Source: WHSW01 sp963749365 (lineage in GTDB: Bacteria; Actinomycetota; Thermoleophilia; Solirubrobacterales; 70-9). Taken from it: 33,849 nt of DNA. Each line of letters begins with the position of its first letter. Within the stretch, counting starts at the first letter, position 1. The notes beneath the pieces were generated by a model, which saw only the letters and a program-made list of their open reading frames with translations, had not been told where the DNA came from and ran no database searches. A program made the translations under genes and the position numbers. The stretch covers positions 1-33,849 of the forward strand of contig CAVVME010000005.1 in assembly GCA_963749365.1 (NCBI GenBank), written 5' to 3'. This document shows, one piece after another, positions 23,797 to 29,811 of this stretch.

Positions 23797-24918
23797 ATGC
23801 CTCACCCGCCCGCATCCAGTACGAGTCACGATCGTCCGAGCGCCGGCCTCGATGTAGTCGTCATCGGCGGCGGCCAGGCCGGACTCGCAATCGGATACTT
23901 CCTCGCCCGCGACGGGCGCGACTTCAAGATTCTCGAGGCGGCCGACGAGCCCGCCGCCGCCTGGCGCGAGCGCTGGGACTCGCTGCGGCTGTTCACCCCG
24001 GTGCGCTTCAGCAGCCTCCCGGGCCTCCCGTTCCCCGGCGACCCCGACAGCTATCCGAGCCGCGACGAGGTCGCCGCTTACCTGAGCGAGTACGCCGATC
24101 GTTTCGAGCTCCCGGTCGAGCTCGAAAGCCACGTCCGCTCGCTGCGGCAGACCGACGACGGCTATCTGGTCGAGCTTGAAGGCCGCAGCTACGCGGCCAA
24201 GCAGGTCGTGGTCGCCACCGGCCCGTTTCAGGTCCCCCGCGTGCCGGCGATCGCCGAGCGCCTGGATCCCGACGTAGTCCAGCTCCACAGCAGCGCCTAT
24301 CGGGCGCCGGACGCGATCCCGGACGGGCGGGTGCTCGTCGTCGGCGGTGGCAACACCGGCTTCCAGATCGCCGAGGAGCTGGCGGGTTCGCACGAGGTCC
24401 ACCTCTCGATCGGCTCGCGCCAGACGCCGTTGCCCCAACGGGTCCTCGGCCGCGACCTGTTCTGGTATCTGGACGCCACCGGGCTGATCCGCAAGACGAC
24501 CGGGTCACGGATCGGCCGGCGGATGGCGGGCCGGGACACGCTGATCGGCTCCAGCGCTCGGAACCTGCGCCGGCGCCACGGCGTCGAGCTGCGTCCGCGA
24601 GCGGTCGATGCCGCGGAGTCCATGGTTTGCTTCGAGGATGGCACCGCGCTCGATGTCGGCAGTGTGATCTGGGCGACCGGCTTCGCGGTCGATCACTCGT
24701 GGATCGACGCTCCGGTCTTCGACCAGCGTGGCCGCGCCGAACACCAACGCGGGGTGACCGAATCGCCCGGACTCTATTTCCTCGGGATGACCTGGCAGCA
24801 CACCAGAGGCTCGGCGCTGCTGGGCTGGGTCAAGGACGACGCCGAGCACATCGCGAAGGCGATTCGCGCCTTCGAGACCGCCGCGTCGGCGCGCGCACGG
24901 GCGCCGGCGCCGGCCTGA
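23797..24918 (+). CDS. FAD/NAD(P)-dependent flavin monooxygenase-like oxidoreductase
   Basis: A 373-residue protein with two Rossmann motifs: VVIGGGQAGLAIGYFL (21-36) for FAD and VLVVGGGNTGFQIAEEL (about 180-196) for NAD(P)H. KILEAADEPAAAWRERWDSLRLFTP carries the FMO-like W-R-x-R-W-D-S-L motif, VVVATGPFQVPRVP the ATG hinge and DVGSVIWATGF the second ATG motif; PGLYFLGMTWQHTRGSALLGWV ends the fold. This is the CzcO/trkA-like group of flavin monooxygenases often found in metal or thiol-related loci. The start has AAAGGG a few bases upstream, inside a possible small hairpin. It is followed after 30 bases by the multicopper oxidase gene. The substrate is not known. Confidence 0.9.
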   Translation: MPHPPASSTSHDRPSAGLDVVVIGGGQAGLAIGYFLARDGRDFKILEAADEPAAAWRERWDSLRLFTPVRFSSLPGLPFPGDPDSYPSRDEVAAYLSEYADRFELPVELESHVRSLRQTDDGYLVELEGRSYAAKQVVVATGPFQVPRVPAIAERLDPDVVQLHSSAYRAPDAIPDGRVLVVGGGNTGFQIAEELAGSHEVHLSIGSRQTPLPQRVLGRDLFWYLDATGLIRKTTGSRIGRRMAGRDTLIGSSARNLRRRHGVELRPRAVDAAESMVCFEDGTALDVGSVIWATGFAVDHSWIDAPVFDQRGRAEHQRGVTESPGLYFLGMTWQHTRGSALLGWVKDDAEHIAKAIRAFETAASARARAPAPA

Positions 24919-24948
24919 TCGACGCCGATTCAATCGAGAGGAGACGAG

Positions 24949-26574
24949 ATGAGCACGACTTCCGATCACTTTCCGACTGAGGCAGCCGGCCTGCCGGAGG
25001 CGGGTTCATCAGAGCTCGTCCAACTCGCCGACGGCGAGCGCTTCGAGCTGCGAATCGCGCCGGTGGCGAAGCGGCTCGGAGCGGCGACGGTGCGAATGCT
25101 CGCCTACAACGGCTCGATCCCGGGGCCGACGCTCAAGGTCCGCGAGGGCTCCGAGGTCGTGGTCGAGATCGAGAATCAGGGCGACGTCGAGGCGACCGTG
25201 CACTGGCACGGGCTGCGGCTCGAGAACCGCTACGACGGCACCCACGAGACTCAGCGGCCGATGCGAGTCGGGGAGCGTTTCTCCGCCCGCGTGAGCTTCC
25301 CCGACCCCGGGCTCTACTGGTATCACCCGCACATCCGCGAGGACTACGGCCAGGAAATGGGCCTGTACGGGAACGTGCTGGTCGAGCCGGCGGATCCCGA
25401 ATACTGGCCGCCGGCCAACCGGGAGCTCATGCTGACGCTCGACGACATCCTGGTCGAGGACGGCAAGGTTGCGCCGTTCAGTCGCACCGAGACGACCCAT
25501 GCGGCGATGGGCCGCTTCGGCGACGTGCTGCTGGTGGCGGGTGAGACGGACCTGGCGCTGAGCGCCCGGCGCGGCGAGGTCGTCCGCCTCCACCTGACCA
25601 ACACCGCGAACACCCGCGTGTTCAAGGTCGTGCTGCCGGGGGCGCGGATGAAGCTGATCGGCGGTGACAGCGGGCGGGTCGAGCGCGAGGCGTTCGTCGA
25701 CGACGTGGTGCTCGCTCCGTCCGAGCGCGCGGCGGTCGACGTGCTGTTCGACCGAGCCGGCGAGCTGGGGCTCGAGCACCACACCCCGGGCCGGGCCTAT
25801 CGGCTGGCCACGGTCAGGGTCAGCGAGGATCGGGCCGAGCCCTCGTATGCCGAGCAGTTCGAGGCCCTGCGCACGAATCCCGAGATGGTCGCCGAACGCG
25901 AGCGGATCGCACCGTTCATGGATGTGGCGCCCGAGAAGACGATCTCGTTCATCGCCGAGATGGACTTCGACGCTGCGGAGGGCGAGGAGCCAACCACCTA
26001 CACCTGCCCGATGCATCCCGAGGTCGTCAGCGAGCAGCCGGGCCACTGCCCGGATTGCGGGATGAAGTTGCTGCCCGCCGAGGTCGTCGCGGAGGCCGGA
26101 GGCGGCCACGAACACCACGCTGACCAAGCTGACCACGAAGGCGAGGCAACGCACGACCACGCAGCGGCCGACGGGATCGAGTGGGAGGACGACATGGTCG
26201 AGGTCAACCGGCTCACCACTCCGGCCAACATGCGCTGGAAGCTGGTCGACGGCGAGTCCGGTGCCGAAAACGCGGCGATCGACTGGCGATTCCGGGTCGG
26301 AGACCAGGTGAAGATCCGGCTGCTCAACGAGATGGGCGGCGACCATCCGATGCACCATCCGTTCCACGTCCACGGAGCCGGGCGCTTCCTGATCCTGAGC
26401 CGCGACGGGACGGTCGAGCCGAACCTGGTCTGGAAGGACACGGTGCTGGTCCGGACCGGCGAGACGGTGGACATCCTGCTCGACGTCACCAATCCCGGGC
26501 TGTGGATGGCCCATTGCCACATTGCCGAACACCACGAGAGCGGGATGATGTTCAGCTTCGAGGTCAGCGAATAG
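24949..26574 (+). CDS. Multicopper oxidase with inserted heavy-metal-binding domain
   Basis: A 541-residue three-cupredoxin oxidase. Copper sites are complete: HWHG (H85, H87), WYHPH (H126, H128), HPFHVHG (H470, H473, H475) and HCHIAEHHESGMM (H522, C523, H524, H528, M533). Between domains two and three, residues 351-374 are a heavy-metal-binding module: YTCPMHPEV at the start and HCPDCGMKLLP at the end, as in metal-efflux proteins, followed by a His-rich linker (GGGHEHHADQADHEGEATHD, 384-403). The family oxidises a substrate such as Cu(I), Fe(II) or phenols with reduction of O2 to water. No Sec or Tat signal is visible, unusual for a multicopper oxidase; the ATG has GAGGAG before it, so a longer N-terminus is unlikely. 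Co-transcribed with the monooxygenase. A copper-handling role is inferred. Confidence 0.9.
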   Translation: MSTTSDHFPTEAAGLPEAGSSELVQLADGERFELRIAPVAKRLGAATVRMLAYNGSIPGPTLKVREGSEVVVEIENQGDVEATVHWHGLRLENRYDGTHETQRPMRVGERFSARVSFPDPGLYWYHPHIREDYGQEMGLYGNVLVEPADPEYWPPANRELMLTLDDILVEDGKVAPFSRTETTHAAMGRFGDVLLVAGETDLALSARRGEVVRLHLTNTANTRVFKVVLPGARMKLIGGDSGRVEREAFVDDVVLAPSERAAVDVLFDRAGELGLEHHTPGRAYRLATVRVSEDRAEPSYAEQFEALRTNPEMVAERERIAPFMDVAPEKTISFIAEMDFDAAEGEEPTTYTCPMHPEVVSEQPGHCPDCGMKLLPAEVVAEAGGGHEHHADQADHEGEATHDHAAADGIEWEDDMVEVNRLTTPANMRWKLVDGESGAENAAIDWRFRVGDQVKIRLLNEMGGDHPMHHPFHVHGAGRFLILSRDGTVEPNLVWKDTVLVRTGETVDILLDVTNPGLWMAHCHIAEHHESGMMFSFEVSE

Positions 26575-26645
26575 CGCCTGTCGCGCGAGACCTTCCAGCG
26601 GATCGAACCCGCGGGCCCGCGCTGATCCGGGCGTATGATCTGCTG

Positions 26646-27467
26646 GTGCGCGGCATCGCCCGCAAGCTGCTCGCCGCCTGGATCGTCGTCGCGGTGATCG
26701 GCCCGGTGATCACGGGATCCTCCGCGGCGCACACAGGCGCGCATTTCGCGGTGGGCCCGCGGGCGGGTAGCGACGACGTAAAGCTGCGCGAGTGCTGGCT
26801 TACCGTCGCCCTGGTGCCGGCGTCGGCCGAGGCGCTGCAGAGCGCCTTCGGATCGCCGCTGGCGATTTCACAGACCTTCTACGGATCCGACCCGCTGGTG
26901 GGCATTTGGGGGATGGCCTGCGACCGAGCTCGTGTCGATGACCGACGCCTCAATCGAGTCATCCTCTCGCTCGTCGGAGCTCCGACCGGCCTGACGATTG
27001 ACGGCGCAGCTCCGCTGGCGAACAACTTCGCCCATGCGCTGCTGCGCGCGGATACCGACTCGCGCCCGCTGGCAAAGGCGCTGCGCCGCCAGGGGTTGCC
27101 CGGACGATTCGCCGGTGACGCGCGCTTCCGGCATTCGACGCCCGAGCTCGTGCCCTCCGCCGGACGGCTCGTCGTCCCCGGGCTCTACCGGATCGACGTT
27201 TCGACGAGTGCCCTGGATCCCACCAATCCCCACGATCATGTGAACTCGTTCGGGGTGGTCCGCGCCGACGGTCGGGACGAGAACATCGGGCTGTTCACCG
27301 ACGATGCGTTCGACCGCTTCTGCTTCCCCTCGGCCGGCGACTGCGAGGTGTTCGTGCGAGCCCACCGCAGATCGCCCGTTCGCGAACTGCTCGGCGACGG
27401 GTCCGCGGTCCCCAGAGTCGGGTTCGACCACGTCAGGATCGAGCGCCTCAATCTGCTCCTGGGTTGA
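26646..27467 (+). CDS. Secreted protein of unknown function
   Basis: A 273-residue protein from GTG 26646. VRGIARKLLAAWIVVAVIGPVITGSSAAHTGAH is an RK-containing N-terminus with one hydrophobic helix and a probable signal-peptidase site near SSA/AHT. The mature part has four cysteines (LRECWLTV, GMACDR, DRFCFPSAGDCEVF), probably two disulfides, and an H-D-H-V-N pattern (NPHDHVNSFGVV). Several motifs, FYGSDPLVGIWGMACDR and GLYRIDVSTS, suggest a beta-rich extracytoplasmic domain. I do not recognise the family. The longer open frame back to 26181 overlaps the oxidase gene and is not coding. It lies 71 bases after the multicopper oxidase and may belong to that operon. Confidence 0.68.
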   Translation: MRGIARKLLAAWIVVAVIGPVITGSSAAHTGAHFAVGPRAGSDDVKLRECWLTVALVPASAEALQSAFGSPLAISQTFYGSDPLVGIWGMACDRARVDDRRLNRVILSLVGAPTGLTIDGAAPLANNFAHALLRADTDSRPLAKALRRQGLPGRFAGDARFRHSTPELVPSAGRLVVPGLYRIDVSTSALDPTNPHDHVNSFGVVRADGRDENIGLFTDDAFDRFCFPSAGDCEVFVRAHRRSPVRELLGDGSAVPRVGFDHVRIERLNLLLG

Positions 27468-27558
27468 GCCTCGGCCTGCGCGGCTTTCATCCCCGTCTCA
27501 CCGAAACCTCATCCGCCCCTCACTCGGCCGGGTTAGACACCTCCCCGTCAATGCAAGC

Positions 27559-27577
27559 GGCGGGCCGTCGGCTCGCC
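27559..27577 (+). other. Small hairpin in the leader of the following secreted-protein gene
   Basis: GGCGGGCC (27559-27566) can pair with GGCTCGCC (27570-27577) around a GTC loop, with one G-U pair. It sits 12 bases before the GGGAGG ribosome site of the gene at 27601. The rest of the 133-base gap (27468-27600) holds TTAGAC at 27534, a weak -10 candidate, and nothing else I can support. Confidence 0.3.
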
Positions 27578-27600
27578 AAGCCAAATCAAGGGAGGCAGCG

Positions 27601-28377
27601 ATGCTCAACCCAATTCAACGGATCGGACTCGCTCTCGGCCTCGTCGGCGTGACCGTTGCCGTCGCGGCGACCCCCGCGGCGGCGGCGCCGCTCCCGCAGG
27701 GCAGCGAGCCCGTGGAGCTCGACCCTGCCGAGTTCAGCACCCGGATCGACAACCCGTACTTCCCGTTGGTCCCCGGGGACCGCTACGTCTACCGTGAGAC
27801 GGACGGGGATACCAAGCAGCGGGTGGTGCTCAGCGTCAGCCACCGGACGAAGCTGATCGCGAACGGCATCACCGCGCGCGTGGTCCACGACCGGGTTACC
27901 GAGCGGGGCAAGGTGGTCGAGGACACCTTCGACTGGTACGCCCAGGATGCCGACGGCAACGTCTGGTACCTCGGCGAGGACACGGTCGAGTGCAAGCGGG
28001 GCAAGATCAAGAACCACTCCGGCTCCTTCGAGGCCGGCGTGGACGGTGCCCAGCCGGGCGTGATCATGCCCGCCGACCCTGAGCCCGGGCTCGAGTACCG
28101 GCAGGAGTACTACGCCGGCGAGGCCGAGGACAGGGCCGAAGTGCTGAGCGTCGACGAGCAGACGCAGGTCCCGTTCGGCCACTTCACCGGCGCCCTGTTG
28201 ACCAAGGACCTGGTGCCGTTGGAGCCCAAGGTCTCGGAGTACAAGCTGTACGCGCCGGGCGTCGGCATGGTGCTCGCGGTGAAGACGTCCGGGGGCGAGG
28301 GCCGCGAGGAGCTTGTCCGCCTCAAGCACGACCAGAAGGCGAAGCTGCCCTCGCAGAGCAAGCGCTGCGTGGCGTAG
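27601..28377 (+). CDS. Secreted protein of unknown function
   Basis: A 258-residue protein beginning MLNPIQRIGLALGLVGVTVA with a signal peptide ending ATPAAAA before PLPQ. The ATG has GGGAGG 6 bases upstream. DNPYFPLVPGDRYVYRETDG is an N-terminal motif (P-Y-F-P-L-x-P-G-x-x-Y-V-Y) shared by exported actinobacterial proteins of unknown role; the rest is beta-strand rich (VVLSVSHRTKLIANGITARV, DTFDWYAQDADGNVWYLGED, VPFGHFTGALLTKDLVPLEP) and closes with GREELVRLKHD. Two cysteines only (VECKRGK and KRCVA). The frame opens at 27304 but the upstream part overlaps another gene. It is followed by a strong hairpin. Function unknown. Confidence 0.82.
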   Translation: MLNPIQRIGLALGLVGVTVAVAATPAAAAPLPQGSEPVELDPAEFSTRIDNPYFPLVPGDRYVYRETDGDTKQRVVLSVSHRTKLIANGITARVVHDRVTERGKVVEDTFDWYAQDADGNVWYLGEDTVECKRGKIKNHSGSFEAGVDGAQPGVIMPADPEPGLEYRQEYYAGEAEDRAEVLSVDEQTQVPFGHFTGALLTKDLVPLEPKVSEYKLYAPGVGMVLAVKTSGGEGREELVRLKHDQKAKLPSQSKRCVA

Positions 28378-28400
28378 GTCGCGCCGCTGTCCGCGGTCCA

Positions 28401-28433
28401 GCGCGGCGCCCGGCGACCTGCCGGGCGCCGCGC
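28401..28433 (+). terminator. 14-pair GC-rich hairpin after the secreted-protein gene
   Basis: GCGCGGCGCCCGGC (28401-28414) pairs perfectly with 28420-28433 around the loop GACCT. It begins 23 bases after the stop codon. No T-tract follows, as in many high-GC terminators. Confidence 0.6.
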
Positions 28434-28463
28434 GCCGGTCGCGAAGGAGCGCCGCGTTCTGAC

Positions 28464-28495
28464 GAACCGATTACCGGTTCTTTACCCCTCGTAAA
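28464..28495 (+). promoter_or_regulatory. Two adjacent short inverted repeats upstream of a small gene
   Basis: GAACCG-ATTAC-CGGTTC (28464-28480) is followed directly by TTTAC-CCCTC-GTAAA (28481-28495). They lie 53 bases before the 67-residue gene in the least GC-rich part of the gap. An operator or promoter region is plausible but no clear -10/-35 pair was found. Confidence 0.35.
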
Positions 28496-28547
28496 CGGAC
28501 GCCGGGCACCGTGGGGTCGAACGCCAGCGACCAGAGGAGGCGAGCCA

Positions 28548-28751
28548 ATGCCTGAGATCATCGTCACCGCCGGAGCCCGACAGGACGAGCAGCCGGTGCT
28601 GCTTCGCGAGCGGATCACCGCACGAGACCTCGAGTCCGACCATTTCGCCGCGCAGCTCGTCGAGCGGGTCGGCTGGGCCGTGCTCGACGCGGACGAGATC
28701 GAGGATCGGAGCGAGGCGACCGAGCCACCCGAGGAGCGCATCGGCCGCTGA
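28548..28751 (+). CDS. Small conserved hypothetical protein, 67 residues
   Basis: The ATG has GAGGAGG 7 bases upstream. MPEIIVTAGARQDEQPVLLR opens with a short beta-hairpin; ERITARDLESDHFAAQLVER and VGWAVLDADEIED follow as helix and strand. Short proteins with this pattern (M-P-E-I-I-V, S-D-H-x-A-x-Q-L-x-E-R-x-G-W-A) are, to my knowledge, common in Thermoleophilia-like genomes and have no assigned function. No signal or membrane segment. Own transcription unit between the double inverted repeat and a nested hairpin. Confidence 0.7.
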   Translation: MPEIIVTAGARQDEQPVLLRERITARDLESDHFAAQLVERVGWAVLDADEIEDRSEATEPPEERIGR

Positions 28752-28757
28752 AACCGG

Positions 28758-28808
28758 CGCCGAGCGGATGAATGCGTCCCGATAACGGACGCAAGGCTCC
28801 GCTCGGCG
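28758..28808 (+). terminator. Nested hairpin with symmetric internal loop
   Basis: An outer stem of 11 pairs (28758-28768 with 28798-28808) encloses a 5-by-5 internal loop (TGAAT/AAGGC) and an inner stem GCGTCC/GGACGC (28774-28779 with 28787-28792) with a 7-base loop. It starts 7 bases after the small gene's stop and ends 12 bases before the ArsR promoter, so termination of the small gene is the simplest role. Confidence 0.5.
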
Positions 28809-28819
28809 GACTACCCCGG

Positions 28820-28849
28820 GCGACATGTGACCAAATGGTCACGTATACT
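28820..28849 (+). promoter_or_regulatory. ArsR promoter with operator between -35 and -10
   Basis: TATACT (28844-28849) is a strong -10; GCGACA (28820-28825) matches four of six -35 bases at an 18-base spacing. The spacer holds a perfect inverted repeat GTGACC-AAAT-GGTCAC (28827-28842), the size and position of an ArsR-family operator. The gene's GTG starts 8 bases after the -10, so the transcript is likely leaderless. Confidence 0.65.
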
Positions 28850-28857
28850 CGTCGGCA

Positions 28858-29166
28858 GTGGATGCGGTGTTCAAGGCACTCGCCGACCCGACGCGCAGGA
28901 GCCTGCTCGACGAGCTGTTCGAGCGTGACGGGCAGACGCTGAGCGCGCTCGAGCGGCGACTGCCGATGACGCGCTTCGGCGTGATGAAGCACCTGCGGGT
29001 GCTCGAGGAGGCGGGCCTGGTGGTGACGCGCAAGCGTGGCCGCGAGAAGCTCCACTTCCTGAACCCGGTCCCGATCCGGCTCGTCCACGACCGGTGGGTG
29101 AGCAAATACGCCGAGCCCTGGGCGGCGACGCTCAGCGGGCTGAAGCGAGAACTGGAGGAGGAGTGA
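28858..29166 (+). CDS. ArsR-family transcriptional repressor
   Basis: A 102-residue winged-helix protein of the metal-independent ArsR branch that accompanies SRPBCC genes. VFKALADPTRRSLLDELFER, QTLSALERRLPMTRFGVMKH (recognition helix), LRVLEEAGLVVTRKRGREKL (wing) and HFLNPVPIRLVHDRWVSKYA follow in order. It has no cysteine, so it does not sense metal through a CxC motif. The start is a GTG directly behind a -10 element, without room for a ribosome site, so translation is probably leaderless. The palindrome at 28827-28842 in its own promoter indicates autorepression. Its stop overlaps the ATG of the SRPBCC gene. Confidence 0.9.
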   Translation: MDAVFKALADPTRRSLLDELFERDGQTLSALERRLPMTRFGVMKHLRVLEEAGLVVTRKRGREKLHFLNPVPIRLVHDRWVSKYAEPWAATLSGLKRELEEE

Positions 29167-29684
29167 TGGAAGGCGAAGGACAGGGCATGGACAGGTACGC
29201 GGTCGTCGACGGGGCGGCAGCGCTGCGGGTGTTCGAGATCTACATCAAGACCACGCCGGAGCGGCTCTGGGAGGCGATCACCGACCCCGAGATGAGGGCG
29301 AAGTACAGCTTCGGGGTCGAGACCAGGTCCGAGTGGACGCCCGGCTCGAGCTATGAGTCCTCGGTGCCGGGGGTGATCGACATCGCCTCAGGCGAGAACC
29401 TGGAGGTCGATCCGCCACGAAAGCTGGTCCAGAGCTTCACCGCGCTGTGGAGCGACCAGGTCAAGGGCGAGGGCGTCTCGCGGGTGACCTGGGAGATCGA
29501 GCAGGTCGAGGACTCGTGCCTGCTCACCGTCACCCACGACCAGCTCAGCGAGGGGGCGAACCCCGAGCTCTACGGAGGCTGGCCGATGATCCTCTCCGGC
29601 CTGAAGACGCTGCTCGAGACCGGGGAGCTGCTGACGACGCCGGGCTCGCTGCGCTACGCGGCGGCGTCGGAAGCGAGCGGCTGA
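29166..29684 (+). CDS. SRPBCC (AHSA1-like) ligand-binding protein
   Basis: A 172-residue START/Bet v1-like protein. RVFEIYIKTTPERLWEAITD and PEMRAKYSFGVETRSEWTPG form the first strand, helices and ligand-cavity edge; PPRKLVQSFTALWSD, VSRVTWEIEQVEDSCLLTVT and GGWPMILSGLKTLLETGELL complete the fold of the AHSA1 group. The ATG shares its A with the ArsR stop (TGATG) and GGAGGAG lies just before, so the two proteins are made together. ArsR-SRPBCC pairs are common in actinobacteria; the ligand is unknown, and a stress or small-molecule sensing role is inferred only. Confidence 0.9.
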   Translation: MEGEGQGMDRYAVVDGAAALRVFEIYIKTTPERLWEAITDPEMRAKYSFGVETRSEWTPGSSYESSVPGVIDIASGENLEVDPPRKLVQSFTALWSDQVKGEGVSRVTWEIEQVEDSCLLTVTHDQLSEGANPELYGGWPMILSGLKTLLETGELLTTPGSLRYAAASEASG

Positions 29685-29693
29685 GGCTCGATC

Positions 29694-29732
29694 GGCGCCG
29701 GGGGCCGCGGCATGATCGCGGTCCCCGGTGCC
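29694..29732 (+). terminator. 16-pair hairpin after the ArsR-SRPBCC operon
   Basis: 29694-29709 pairs with 29717-29732 over 16 positions, two of them G-U, with a 7-base loop GCATGAT. It begins 9 bases after the SRPBCC stop. No T-tract. Confidence 0.5.
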
Positions 29733-29752
29733 GGTTCGAACATTCGTCCAGC

Positions 29753-29778
29753 GCACGCCGCCAGGGCAGGCGGCGTGC
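29753..29778 (+). other. 10-pair hairpin upstream of the GGDEF-EAL gene
   Basis: GCACGCCGCC (29753-29762) pairs perfectly with GGCGGCGTGC (29769-29778) around AGGGCA. A short TTT follows at 29790. It could be a second terminator or part of the leader of the next gene; it argues against the earlier GTG start (29728). Confidence 0.4.
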
Positions 29779-29811
29779 AGGTCGGCGGGCTTTCGCGCCG
29801 ATAGCGAGAGC

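Noticed and set aside
25009..26535. A 508-codon minus-strand frame opposite the multicopper oxidase
   Set aside because: Mirror of a strongly conserved plus-strand gene with all copper motifs; the antisense product has no recognisable domain.
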